The position numbers and the translations under genes were made by a program. From Sphingopyxis macrogoltabida (GTDB taxonomy: Bacteria > Pseudomonadota > Alphaproteobacteria > Sphingomonadales > Sphingomonadaceae): a DNA stretch of 64,000 bases. Positions 32,602 through 41,221 of the stretch are shown piece after piece. The notes under the pieces are model-generated. The model did no database searches. It was not told the origin of the DNA and was given only the letters and a program-made list of their open reading frames with translations. The DNA is taken from assembly GCF_001314325.1 (NCBI RefSeq), contig NZ_CP009429.1, forward strand, positions 1,798,501-1,862,500, read 5' to 3'. Position 1 is the stretch's first letter; every line of letters starts with the position of its first letter.

Positions 32602-33393
32602 TTACGCGGTCAAAGCCGCCACCAGCGCCTTCACCTTCGCCTGCCGCCATTGCGGCGTCGGCGCAACCAGCCAATAGCCGCGCTTGACCGCAAAGGGTTC
32701 CTGCACCAGCCGCACCCGGCCCGCGGCGATGTCCGCTTCGGCGAGCATCGCCGGCACATTTGCCTGTCCGAGCCCGTTCGCCGCCGCATCGATCGCCAGC
32801 CCGGCATCGCCGAGCCGCAGCGCCGGTTCGCCGTCGTCGACAGGACAGCCCGGCCACGCGATGCGCGTGTCGCTACCGCTGCCGGGCCCTGCAACCGTCA
32901 CCATCATCGCGTCGGCCAGTTGCACGCCCTCATGGTCGCCCGCACCGTCGGTCCAGAAAATCGCGAGGTCGAGGTTCGCTTCGGTAAAGTCGATTCCCGT
33001 GTCCGCCGACACCAAAGTAAAGCGCACGTCGGGCGCCTGCTGGCTGTAACGCGCCAGCCGCGGCGCCAGCCACTTGGCGGTCAGGTCGCGCGGCGCGGCG
33101 ATCGTCAGCGACTGCGACGATTGCCCAGCCTGCATCGCGCGCACCGATTCCTCGAACTGCAAAAAGCCCTGGCGCAGCGCATCGAGCCCGGCGTTCGCTT
33201 CTCCCGTCAGCTCCAGCCCTTTCGGGGTCCGCCGGAACAGCACGACGCCCAGCATATCCTCGAGCGCGCGAATCTGCTGGCCGACCGCAGCAGGCGTCAC
33301 CGCCAGTTCGTCGGCAGCACGCGTGAAGCTCAGGTGCCGGGCAGCGGCATCGAAAACGCGAAGCGCGTTGAGCGGCAAGTGGGTACGCTTCAT
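32602..33393 (-). CDS. LysR-family transcriptional regulator (GcvA-like)
   Basis: 263 residues, somewhat short for the family. The N-terminal winged helix-turn-helix is LNALRVFDAAARHLSFTRAADELAVTPAAVGQQIRALEDMLGVVLFRR (about 8-56). The ligand-binding domain begins with LTIAAPRDLTAKWLAPRL and includes DLAIFWTDGAGDHEGV. The opening resembles GcvA/AmpR-type regulators. Its ATG overlaps the apaG stop as ATGA, so it is the last gene of a same-strand leuB-metZ-apaG group. The ligand and targets are unknown. Confidence 0.9.
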   Translation of the reverse strand: MKRTHLPLNALRVFDAAARHLSFTRAADELAVTPAAVGQQIRALEDMLGVVLFRRTPKGLELTGEANAGLDALRQGFLQFEESVRAMQAGQSSQSLTIAAPRDLTAKWLAPRLARYSQQAPDVRFTLVSADTGIDFTEANLDLAIFWTDGAGDHEGVQLADAMMVTVAGPGSGSDTRIAWPGCPVDDGEPALRLGDAGLAIDAAANGLGQANVPAMLAEADIAAGRVRLVQEPFAVKRGYWLVAPTPQWRQAKVKALVAALTA

Positions 33394-33791
33394 GACGCGG
33401 TCGCAGGCGCCACGAGCGGGAAATGCGGAATGGCGACCAGCATTTCCGAACCGTCACCCATTTCCATCATATAGCTTCCCACCATCGATCCTTCGGGTGT
33501 CGGCAGCGGACAGCCCGATACATAGTCGAACGCGCCGCCGGGGCCGATCAGCGGCTGCTCGCCGACGACGCCTTCGCCCTCAACTTCGCTGATCTGGCCG
33601 CGCCCGTCGCTGATCCGCCAGTGCCGCGTCAACAGCTGCACCGCCACATCGCCGTGATTTTCGACCCGGACATGATAGGCCCAGAACCAGCGCCCCAGCG
33701 CCGGGTGCGACTGTTCGGGCAGGTAGCTGACCGACACGCGGACGGTGATCGACCCGGTGGTCGCCGCAAAGGGAAAGAAGGAGTCGATCAT
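33390..33791 (-). CDS. apaG: ApaG (DUF525) protein
   Basis: 134 residues from ATG 33791. Landmarks: ITVRVSVSYLPEQSHP, FWAYHVRVENHG, VQLLTRHWRISDG, VVGEQPLIGPGGAFDYVSGCPL and GSMVGSYMME, which define the immunoglobulin-like ApaG fold. ApaG has been linked to Co/Mg tolerance and its domain recurs in eukaryotic Fbox proteins; the molecular activity is not settled. It starts 17 bases after the metZ stop and overlaps the LysR start. Confidence 0.95.
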   Translation of the reverse strand: MIDSFFPFAATTGSITVRVSVSYLPEQSHPALGRWFWAYHVRVENHGDVAVQLLTRHWRISDGRGQISEVEGEGVVGEQPLIGPGGAFDYVSGCPLPTPEGSMVGSYMMEMGDGSEMLVAIPHFPLVAPATAS

Positions 33792-33808
33792 CACCGCGCC
33801 AAAGTCGC

Positions 33809-35017
33809 CTAAAGCCCGACCTTGGTCAATGCCTGCTCCAGATCGGCGATGACGTCGCGCGGATCCTCGAGCCCGATATTGATCCGCAGCATGCCTTCGA
33901 CGACCCCCATGTCGGCGCGCGCTTCGGCGCTGACGCCATAATGGGTGGTCGACGCAGGATGGCAGCAAAGGCTGCGCGAATCGCCGATATTGTTGCTGAT
34001 GTCGACGAGTTCGAGCGCGTTAAGGAACGCCATCGCCTGCTCGCGGCCACCGTCGAGGATGAAGGAGAAGATCGGCCCGCAAGCTTCCATCTGGCTTTTC
34101 GCCAGATTGTGCTGCGGATGGCTGGCCAGCCCCGGATGGAGGATGCGTGCGACACGGCCTTCGATCGCTTTCCCGACCGCGAGCGCATTCTCGGACTGGC
34201 GCCGGGCCCGCAGATCAAGCGTTTCGAGCCCCTTCAGCACTACCCACGCATTGAACGGCGACAGGTTCGGCCCGGTGTTGCGCTGGAACGGCAGCAGCAC
34301 GTCGTTGATGAACTTTTCGCTGCCGCATACCGCGCCGGCGAGCACCCGCCCCTGCCCGTCCATCAGCTTGGTTGCCGAATAGGCGACGACATCGGCGCCG
34401 AAATCCATCGGACGCTGGAGCACCGCGGTCGCAAAGGCATTGTCGACGACGCTGGTGATGCCATGCGCCTTCGCAAGGCCGCACACATGCCTCATGTCGA
34501 CGATATCCATCGTCGGGTTCGCCGGGGTTTCGAAGAAGAAGACCTTGGTGTTGGGCCGGATCGCCTTTTCCCAGGCGTCATTGTCGCGCCCGTCGATGAC
34601 GGTCGTCTCGATCCCGAAGCGCGGGCAAAGATGGTCGACAAGCCAGCGGCACGAGCCGAACGCCGCCTTCGCTGCGACGATATGGTCGCCCGCCGAAAGC
34701 TGACACAGCAGGGCGGTCGTCATCGCCGCCATGCCCGTCGCCTGCGCGCGGCACGCTTCGGCGCCTTCCATCAGCGCGATACGTTCCTCGAGCATCGCGA
34801 CGGTCGGGTTCTGCAACCGCGAATAGGTCATGCCCTGCGCTTCGCCGGCAAAGCGCGCCGCGACCTCTTCGGCACTTTCGTAAGTAAAGCCGGAGCTCAG
34901 GAAGAGCGCTTCCGACGTCTCGCCATGCTCGCTGCGCCACGTCCCGCCGCGCACCGCCTGCGTGGCCGGACGCCAGCTCTTCGTCTTGTTGCGATCGAAA
35001 CCCGTCGTCTTCTTCAT
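33809..35017 (-). CDS. metZ: O-succinylhomoserine sulfhydrylase (MetZ)
   Basis: 402 residues, a Cys/Met-metabolism PLP enzyme. Landmarks: TQAVRGGTWRSEHGETSEALFLSSGFTYESAE near the start, YSRLQNPTVAMLEERIA for phosphate binding, VVDNAFATAV, and the PLP lysine in SATKLMDGQGR. The extended opening and DGQGRVLAGAV are typical of MetZ in alphaproteobacteria. It makes homocysteine from O-succinylhomoserine and sulfide. It lies 4 bases after leuB and 17 bases before apaG. Confidence 0.93.
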   Translation of the reverse strand: MKKTTGFDRNKTKSWRPATQAVRGGTWRSEHGETSEALFLSSGFTYESAEEVAARFAGEAQGMTYSRLQNPTVAMLEERIALMEGAEACRAQATGMAAMTTALLCQLSAGDHIVAAKAAFGSCRWLVDHLCPRFGIETTVIDGRDNDAWEKAIRPNTKVFFFETPANPTMDIVDMRHVCGLAKAHGITSVVDNAFATAVLQRPMDFGADVVAYSATKLMDGQGRVLAGAVCGSEKFINDVLLPFQRNTGPNLSPFNAWVVLKGLETLDLRARRQSENALAVGKAIEGRVARILHPGLASHPQHNLAKSQMEACGPIFSFILDGGREQAMAFLNALELVDISNNIGDSRSLCCHPASTTHYGVSAEARADMGVVEGMLRINIGLEDPRDVIADLEQALTKVGL

Positions 35018-35021
35018 CTCG

Positions 35022-36068
35022 TCACCCGTTCAAAGCTGTCACGACCGCATCACCCAGCGCTGCCGTGCCCATGGTACCGCCGAGATCGGCGCCGCGGCAG
35101 CCGTCGGCGAGGACCTTTGCCACCGCCGCCTCGATCCGCGCCGCACTCGCTTCGTCGCCGCCCGAATGGCGGAGCAGCATCGCCAGCGACAGGATCATCG
35201 CCAGCGGATTGGCGATGCCCTTGCCGGCAATGTCGGGCGCGCTGCCGTGGATCGGCTCATACAGCCCCTGCTTGCCCTCGCTGAGCGAAGCCGAAGCGAG
35301 CAAGCCGATCGATCCGACGCACATCGACGCCTGATCGGACAAGATGTCGCCGAACAGATTGCCGGTGACGACGACGTCGAACTGGCCCGGATTGCGGACC
35401 AGCTGCATCGCGGCATTGTCCACATACATATGGCTCAGCGCCACATCGGGATAGTCTGCCGCAACCTCGATCACCACGTCGCGCCACAGTTGCGAGGTTT
35501 CGAGGACGTTGGCCTTGTCGACCGAGCAAAGCCGCTTCGCCCGGCCCTGCGCGGCGCGGAAGGCGACATGGGCGATGCGCCGCACCTCGCTCTCGCTATA
35601 CGACATGATGTCATAGCCTTCGCGCTCGCCGCTCGCCGTTTTGCGCGTGCCCTTTTCGCCGAAATAGACGTCGCCGTTGAGTTCGCGGACGATCAGCAGG
35701 TCGATCGCCGAGGCAACCTCGGGACGCAGCGCCGAGCTGTCTTCCAGACCGGCAAACAGCTTCGCCGGGCGAAGATTGGCGAACAGCCCGAGTTCGGAGC
35801 GGAGACCGAGGATCGCCTGTTCGGGGCGCAGATGACGCTCGACATTGTCGAAACGCGGATCGCCGACCGCGCCGAATAGAATGCCGTCGGCCGCCTTGGC
35901 CTTGGCGAGCGTTTCGGGCGGCAGCGGATGGCCGGTCGCTGCATAGGCCGCACCGCCGACCAGCGCGCGGTCGAGCGTCACCGGCAGCGTAAGCGCCGCA
36001 AGCACCTTCTCGGCCTCCGCCATGATTTCCGGACCAATGCCGTCCCCGGCCAGCAACAGGATCTTCAA
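35022..36068 (-). CDS. leuB: 3-isopropylmalate dehydrogenase (LeuB)
   Basis: 348 residues starting at TTG 36068, with AGGGCGAAG upstream. Landmarks: [13 protein letters not shown] at the N-terminus, [17 protein letters not shown], the metal/substrate site [30 protein letters not shown], and the NAD-type motif [17 protein letters not shown]. It oxidatively decarboxylates 3-isopropylmalate in leucine synthesis. It sits at the head of leuB-metZ-apaG-lysR and 48 bases after recO. The other leu genes are not in this window. Confidence 0.96.
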   Translation of the reverse strand: MKILLLAGDGIGPEIMAEAEKVLAALTLPVTLDRALVGGAAYAATGHPLPPETLAKAKAADGILFGAVGDPRFDNVERHLRPEQAILGLRSELGLFANLRPAKLFAGLEDSSALRPEVASAIDLLIVRELNGDVYFGEKGTRKTASGEREGYDIMSYSESEVRRIAHVAFRAAQGRAKRLCSVDKANVLETSQLWRDVVIEVAADYPDVALSHMYVDNAAMQLVRNPGQFDVVVTGNLFGDILSDQASMCVGSIGLLASASLSEGKQGLYEPIHGSAPDIAGKGIANPLAMILSLAMLLRHSGGDEASAARIEAAVAKVLADGCRGADLGGTMGTAALGDAVVTALNG

Positions 36069-36116
36069 CGCTTCGCCCTTTCGTATCTCGCCAGCCGCTT
36101 AGGGAGCGGCGGCGAG

Positions 36117-36854
36117 TCACGCAACCGCCCTGTTGAGACGGTCGATCAAACGTGCCCTTACGGCAAGCAGGTCGCGGTTGCGGCCTTCGAGCAAATCGCG
36201 GTCGATAAAGGCCCCGGTGATACGCAGCCCGTCGAGGACATCGCCGAGCGAAGGAGCCGCATCGGCGCCGCGCAGAAAGGCCGGCAGGCGCAGCAGTCGT
36301 TCCTCATAACCGGCAGCCGCACCGGCGCTGACCGCGCCGCCCGATTTCGGACTGACGAACGCCAGGTCATCCGACGCACCGGTTACGACGCATTCGTCGA
36401 GATTGAGCCCGAAACCGAGTTCGGCGAGCAGCAGCAGTTCGTATCGCGCCAGCGCCGCCGCCCATTGCCGCGCCGACGGCGCAACACCGATCGCGTCGAG
36501 CACCGCCGACAATGCGGCGTAAAGCGCCGGATAGGGCTGGCTTTCGGGAAGGATCGCCGCGGTCACGCTGGTCAGCCAGTCGATCGCCGCGGCCGCCAGC
36601 GGTTCGGCGAGCAGCGGCGCCCGGCTCGCAAGCAGCTCTGCTGTCGCCCCGGCCAGTTGCTCCTCGGTCCGCGCGCGCAATTCGAGCGCGACGAGGTTGC
36701 CGGGCACCAGAATCGGCCGCACCCGCCGCGACCGTCCGCCGCGTACATAGCCCGCGACCAGCCCCGCCTCGGCGGTCAGCGCCCGCACGATCGCGCCATG
36801 CTCGCCATGCGTGCGCACCGCGCAAACGATGGCTTCGGCGGTCAGGCTGGCCAA
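36117..36854 (-). CDS. recO: DNA repair protein RecO
   Basis: 245 residues if started at TTG 36854; a CTG at 36845 is the alternative, and no ATG or GTG lies near. The N-terminal OB-fold carries [49 protein letters not shown]. The helical C-terminal part has [22 protein letters not shown], where other RecO proteins often have a zinc site; here only one Cys is visible. RecO anneals strands and loads RecA in the RecFOR pathway. It overlaps the thioesterase gene by 13 bases. Confidence 0.9.
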   Translation of the reverse strand: MASLTAEAIVCAVRTHGEHGAIVRALTAEAGLVAGYVRGGRSRRVRPILVPGNLVALELRARTEEQLAGATAELLASRAPLLAEPLAAAAIDWLTSVTAAILPESQPYPALYAALSAVLDAIGVAPSARQWAAALARYELLLLAELGFGLNLDECVVTGASDDLAFVSPKSGGAVSAGAAAGYEERLLRLPAFLRGADAAPSLGDVLDGLRITGAFIDRDLLEGRNRDLLAVRARLIDRLNRAVA

Positions 36855-37234
36855 AGCACCATCTGCGTTTGCGTCACCAGCGCGACCTCGGCGCCCTCTT
36901 CGGTGCGAATCCGGGTCTGCCATACTGACACGCGCTTGCCGATTTTAACCGGGGTGGCTTCGCCGACCAGCATCGCGCCCACCGGCCCGGCGCCAAGGAA
37001 ATTGGTCTTGCTCTCGATCGTCGTCGTGCCGCTCGCGCCCTCGGGCAGGGTCAGGAAGGCACCGACCGCGCCGAGGCAGTCGGCAAAGGCCATGATCGCG
37101 CCGCCATGGACGATATTGCCCGCAGTGCAGATTTCGGGCTGCACCAGCAGCTTGCCGGCGACGCGCTCCTTGCTGCCCTCGTGGATCATCACCCCCAGCG
37201 TTCCCGCCAGCGGCATCATCGCCGCGAAATCCAT
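36842..37234 (-). CDS. PaaI-family hotdog thioesterase
   Basis: 130 residues from ATG 37234, preceded by GAGGGAGG. Landmarks: [26 protein letters not shown] (about 50-75), with the HGG active-site loop and the Asp, and [40 protein letters not shown]. It is expected to hydrolyse acyl- or aryl-CoA thioesters. It lies 13 bases after uvrC and overlaps recO, so it is transcribed with two DNA repair genes, although no functional link is evident. Confidence 0.9.
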   Translation of the reverse strand: MDFAAMMPLAGTLGVMIHEGSKERVAGKLLVQPEICTAGNIVHGGAIMAFADCLGAVGAFLTLPEGASGTTTIESKTNFLGAGPVGAMLVGEATPVKIGKRVSVWQTRIRTEEGAEVALVTQTQMVLWPA

Positions 37235-37247
37235 AGGCCTCCCTCTC

Positions 37248-39182
37248 TCAGCTTCCCGGATGATAGAAATCATAGACCGCCTGCGCGACCGCCGCACTGA
37301 CCCCCGGCGCCTTGCGCAGATCTTCGAGGCTCGCATTGCGCACCGCGCGGCCAGTACCGAAATGCATCAGCAGCGCCTTCTTGCGCGACGGGCCGATCCC
37401 CGGGACCTCGTCGAGCGGCGACGAACCCATCGCCTTGGCGCGTTTCTGGCGGTGCGCGCCGATCGCAAAGCGATGCGCTTCGTCGCGCAGCCGCTGGATA
37501 TAGAATAGCACCGCATTGTTCGGCGGCAGGGTGAATTCGCGCCCGTCGGGGTGGTAGAAGGTCTCGCGCCCGGCATTGCGGTCGGGCCCCTTGGCGACTC
37601 CGACATAGGGCAGATCGTCGATCCCCAGTTCGGCAAATACCGCCGACACCGCCGATACCTGCCCCTTGCCGCCGTCGATCAGCACCAGATCGGGCCATTC
37701 GCCCTTCGTCCGCTCGGGGTCTTCCTCGATCGCACGCGCAAAGCGGCGCTGGAACACTTCGCGCATCATCGCGAAATCGTCGCCCGGTTGCGTCTCGGCG
37801 CGCTTGATATTGAACTTGCGGTACGCGCCCTTGATCCAGCCCTCGGGCCCGGCGACGACCATCGCGCCCAAGGCATTGGTGCCCTGGATATGGCTGTTGT
37901 CGTAGATTTCGATGCGCTGCGGGGGGTCGTCGAGATCGAACAGATCGGCGAGTTCGCGGCCCAGCTTGGCCTGCGAGCTGCTTTCGGCCAAGCGCCGGTC
38001 AAGCTCCTCGCCCGCGTTGCGCACCGCCTGTTCGAGCAGGCGACGACGGTTGCCGCGCTGCGGCACGCTGATCTCGATCTTGCGCTCCGCCACTTCACCC
38101 AGCGCCTCGGCGAGCAATGCGCATTCGGCGGGTTCGCGGTCGACAAGGATCAACTTCGGCGGCGGCACGCCTTCGTAAAACTGCATCAGGAAGCTTTCGA
38201 GCACCTCTTCTTCGGGCACCCCGGCCACATGCGCGGGGAAGAAGCTGCGATGCCCCCAATTCTGCCCGCCGCGGATGAAAAAGCCCGCGATGCAAAGCTG
38301 CCCGCCCTTCGCCGCCAGCGCAAACACATCGGCATCGCCGAGGCCATCGGCGTGGACCGACTGGCTGCCCTGAATGAAGGTCAGCGACTTCAGTCGGTCG
38401 CGCAGCACCGCCGCCTGCTCATAATCCATCGCCTCCGCCGCTTGGGTCATGGCGTCGCCGAGCCGCTTCTGGACCGCGGTCGAGCGGCCTTCGAGGAAAT
38501 CCTGCGCGTCGCTCACCAGCCCGGCATAATCCTCCTTCGAGATGCGATCGACGCACGGCGCCGAACAGCGGCGGATCTGGTACAGCAGGCACGGCCGCGA
38601 GCGGTTGGCGAAGAAACTGTCGGTGCAACTGCGCAGCAGGAAGGTCTTCTGCAGCGCATTGAGCGTCCGCGCCACCGACCCCGCGCTCGCAAACGGTCCA
38701 TAATAGCGCCCCTTGGCGCGCCGCGCGCCGCGATGCTTCTGCACGCGCGGGAAGTCGTGATCCATGCGCAGGAGGATGAACGGAAAGCTTTTGTCGTCGC
38801 GCAGCAGCACATTGTACGGCGGGCGATAGCGCTTGATCAGCTGCGCCTCGAGCAGCAACGCCTCGGCCTCGCTCGTCGTCGTGATGATCTCCATCGCGCG
38901 CGTCTGCGACACCATGCGCTGCAACCGCTGCGGCAGCTTGGCGACCTGCGTGTAATTGGTGACGCGGTTTTTCAGCGCCCGCGCCTTGCCGACATAGAGC
39001 ACGTCGCCGCGCGCATCGAGCATGCGATAGACGCCCGGGCGCACCGGCAATTTGCGCACGACGCTACGGATCGCCTCGGCGCCGCGCTCAAGGTCGGGCT
39101 TGTCGCCGTCCTCGCCGCCGCCGCGAACGACATAGGTCGCTTTCTCTTCGTTGAATCGGTCGGGAGCATTCGGGCGAACCAT
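37248..39182 (-). CDS. uvrC: Excinuclease ABC subunit C (UvrC)
   Basis: 644 residues. An N-terminal extension of about 45 residues comes before the GIY-YIG nuclease (PVRPGVYRMLDARGDVLYVGKARALKNRV). Next come a Cys-rich segment (CLLYQIRRCSAPC), the UVR UvrB-binding motif (AAEAMDYEQAAVLRDRLKSL), the RNase H-like second nuclease (IEIYDNSHIQGTNALGAMVV; DLVLIDGGKGQ) and C-terminal helix-hairpin-helix motifs (EVPGIGPSRKKALLMHFG). It makes both incisions in nucleotide excision repair. It is divergent from the SDR gene by 71 bases. Confidence 0.97.
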   Translation of the reverse strand: MVRPNAPDRFNEEKATYVVRGGGEDGDKPDLERGAEAIRSVVRKLPVRPGVYRMLDARGDVLYVGKARALKNRVTNYTQVAKLPQRLQRMVSQTRAMEIITTTSEAEALLLEAQLIKRYRPPYNVLLRDDKSFPFILLRMDHDFPRVQKHRGARRAKGRYYGPFASAGSVARTLNALQKTFLLRSCTDSFFANRSRPCLLYQIRRCSAPCVDRISKEDYAGLVSDAQDFLEGRSTAVQKRLGDAMTQAAEAMDYEQAAVLRDRLKSLTFIQGSQSVHADGLGDADVFALAAKGGQLCIAGFFIRGGQNWGHRSFFPAHVAGVPEEEVLESFLMQFYEGVPPPKLILVDREPAECALLAEALGEVAERKIEISVPQRGNRRRLLEQAVRNAGEELDRRLAESSSQAKLGRELADLFDLDDPPQRIEIYDNSHIQGTNALGAMVVAGPEGWIKGAYRKFNIKRAETQPGDDFAMMREVFQRRFARAIEEDPERTKGEWPDLVLIDGGKGQVSAVSAVFAELGIDDLPYVGVAKGPDRNAGRETFYHPDGREFTLPPNNAVLFYIQRLRDEAHRFAIGAHRQKRAKAMGSSPLDEVPGIGPSRKKALLMHFGTGRAVRNASLEDLRKAPGVSAAVAQAVYDFYHPGS

Positions 39183-39253
39183 GATTTTGCATGTAGGCGA
39201 AGGCGATCCGCCTCGCCATAGTGTCGGAGGTAAAACGACATAGGAGGGGTCTT

Positions 39254-39973
39254 ATGGATGTTCGCGGCAAGCTGGCGCTCGTAACGGGCGGCAGCGACGG
39301 GATCGGGCGCGAAATCGCGCTGCAATTGCAGGCCGCCGGCGCGCAGGTGATCGTCACCGGGCGCTCGGCGGAAAAATTGCAGGCGATGGCGGCGCTGGGC
39401 TTCGGAACGATCGCCGGCGACCTGTCGACGCCCGCCGGGGTCGATGCGGTTGTCGATGGCGTCGCGGGCAGGCCGCTCGCGCTGCTCGTCAACAACGCCG
39501 GGGTCGGCAGCGAATATGAACTCGATGACCCGGCCTCGCTGGCCAGCGCCGAAGCCTGCATCCGCACCAATCTCGACGCGCCGGTGGCGCTTTGTACGCG
39601 GCTGTTACCCACCCTGCGCGCGCAACCCGAAGCCGCCATCGTCAACGTCACCTCGGGTCTCGCCATCGCGCCGCGCGCGGGCGGTTCGATCTATTGCGCG
39701 ACCAAAGCAGGCCTCCGCAGCTATACGCAGGCGATCCGCCACCTGCTCAAGGACAGCAACGTCCGCGTCATCGAGGCGCTGCCGCCGGTCGTCGAAACCA
39801 ATATGACCGCCGCGCGTGCGGGCAAGAAGATGAGCGCGCATGATTGCGCGGCCGAGATCGTCCACGGCATCCGCACCGGAAAGCGCGAGGTCAACGCCGG
39901 CATGGTGAAGCTGCTTCAGTTCGTGAACAGCATATCGCCGGCACTTGCCCGGCGGATCATGATCCAGTTTTGA
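39254..39973 (+). CDS. Short-chain dehydrogenase/reductase (DltE-like SDR)
   Basis: 239 residues from ATG 39254, with TAGGAGGGG upstream. The Rossmann motif TGGSDGIGREIA is at about 12-23. The NNAG motif is present and the catalytic pair is YCATK, preceded by SGLAIAPRAGGS. The C-terminal region reads EALPPVVETNM. The overall pattern fits SDRs of the DltE/YdfG group that use NAD(P)H to reduce small carbonyl compounds; the substrate is unknown. A REP-like hairpin follows the stop. Confidence 0.9.
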   Translation: MDVRGKLALVTGGSDGIGREIALQLQAAGAQVIVTGRSAEKLQAMAALGFGTIAGDLSTPAGVDAVVDGVAGRPLALLVNNAGVGSEYELDDPASLASAEACIRTNLDAPVALCTRLLPTLRAQPEAAIVNVTSGLAIAPRAGGSIYCATKAGLRSYTQAIRHLLKDSNVRVIEALPPVVETNMTAARAGKKMSAHDCAAEIVHGIRTGKREVNAGMVKLLQFVNSISPALARRIMIQF

Positions 39974-40001
39974 CCGGGGGCTTTTTGGCCCAACCTACCT
40001 T

Positions 40002-40030
40002 CGTCATCCCGGACTTGATCCGGGATGACG
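40002..40030. repeat. REP-like hairpin E
   Basis: CGTCATCCCGGA (40002-40013), 5-base loop, TCCGGGATGACG (40019-40030): perfect 12-pair hairpin sharing the GTCAT...ATGAC ends of element D. It lies between the convergent ends of the SDR and the unknown gene; it lacks a T-run. Confidence 0.7.
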
Positions 40031-40065
40031 GAGAAGGAGAAGGCTGAGATCGGCCGAAATCGACC

Positions 40066-40728
40066 TCAATCGCCGATCATATAATCGGCGATGCCATAGC
40101 AATGACTCGCCTGATACGCGTTCCGGCCCCGGTTCATGTGCGTCAGATTGAACCTCCGGATCGCACGCAGCACCCGATCGGAGCCCATGAAGCGGCGGGT
40201 CGATGCGGCGCCGCGCACATTGACGATGAATATATCGGCCCCACGCGGAAAATAATGGCTCACATCCTCGGGCGCCGCGACGGCCCCCTCCAGAAACGCC
40301 TCGTCGAGATGGTCCTGCATCACCGAGCCGTCATCGGTGAAATCCGACAGGTGGACGATGAAGCGCGACCGGATGCCTTCGCCGTCCGCATAGAGGGTGA
40401 ACAACTCCATCCAGCTCGCATTGACGCGGATCAAGGGCTTGTCCGATGTCGACGGAAGACACGAAACCGACCAATATTCGCGCTCGGTCCGGCGCGGCAT
40501 CGGGATGCAGGTCGCACCATAGAGTCCGAGGATGTCCAGAACCTCCTGCGCCTGCGGGCGCCGCAGCAGCTTTTCGACCCGCGCGGCATATTTGAACCGT
40601 TGTTCGAGCGACTCCGAACGCGCATCGGCATCGCCCAGATCGGCCTTGCCCTCGCTCCAGCCCTGCTGCTCGTCGAGATCGAGAAACTGGCGCAGACCGG
40701 TGGCGCGGCGGCGTGCTTTGTTGCTCAT
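40066..40728 (-). CDS. Protein of unknown function
   Basis: 220 residues from ATG 40728 (AGGTG upstream); GTG 40737 is also in frame. I do not recognise the family. It is soluble: a charged helical N-terminal third (LRQFLDLDEQQGWSEGKADL), then an alpha/beta part with PRRTEREYWSVSCLPS, RVNASWMELFTLY, FIVHLSDFTDD, and a C-terminus RRFNLTHMNRGRNAYQASHCYGIADYM. There is no signal peptide and there are no membrane helices. It is the last gene of an operon with ettA and a thioesterase. A 9-pair hairpin (40069-40092) lies over its last codons. Confidence 0.8.
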   Translation of the reverse strand: MSNKARRRATGLRQFLDLDEQQGWSEGKADLGDADARSESLEQRFKYAARVEKLLRRPQAQEVLDILGLYGATCIPMPRRTEREYWSVSCLPSTSDKPLIRVNASWMELFTLYADGEGIRSRFIVHLSDFTDDGSVMQDHLDEAFLEGAVAAPEDVSHYFPRGADIFIVNVRGAASTRRFMGSDRVLRAIRRFNLTHMNRGRNAYQASHCYGIADYMIGD

Positions 40729-40760
40729 GCCGGACACCTAGCAGGTCCGGCGCCATCCTG

Positions 40761-41216
40761 TCAGGGAATCGCGTAGGTCACGTTGGCTTGACCCACCGGC
40801 TTGTCGGCGTCGTCGGTCCAGATGCGGATATCCATCACCGCGAGCCGCTTGCCGAGCCGCAACAGATGCGCATCGGCGAACAGCGGGCCCGGGCGGCACG
40901 GGCGCAGAAACTGGTAGTTGAGCGCGCTGGTCACTGCCATCGCGACCGGGCCTATATGCGCGAGGACGAGCGCATAGGCGGCCATGTCGGCAAAACCCAT
41001 CTGCGTCGGCCCCGAGATCAGCCCTCCGGGGCGCAGCGCCTTGTCGGTGGGATCGAGCCGCGCACGGACATGTCCCGGCGCGGCCGACACGACATGACCG
41101 CGCGAGCCGGGTTCCGATTGGGGAAAGGCCTCCGCCATGAAAGCGTTGAGCGCGTCCGCATCCAGGCGGATCGCGCCTGAAGAGATTGGCTCCGATATTG
41201 GCGCTTCCTCCGACAT
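40761..41216 (-). CDS. PaaI-family hotdog thioesterase
   Basis: 151 residues with the hotdog pattern LRPGGLISGPTQMGFADMAAYALVLAHIG (about 62-90) and TSALNYQFLRPCRPGPLFADAHLLRLGKRLAVMDIRIW. The usual HGG loop is replaced by SGPTQ, as in the more divergent acyl-CoA thioesterase-like members. It starts 5 bases after the ettA stop and probably depends on ettA translation. The third small hotdog protein of the window; the substrate is unknown. Confidence 0.87.
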   Translation of the reverse strand: MSEEAPISEPISSGAIRLDADALNAFMAEAFPQSEPGSRGHVVSAAPGHVRARLDPTDKALRPGGLISGPTQMGFADMAAYALVLAHIGPVAMAVTSALNYQFLRPCRPGPLFADAHLLRLGKRLAVMDIRIWTDDADKPVGQANVTYAIP

Positions 41217-41221
41217 CGGGA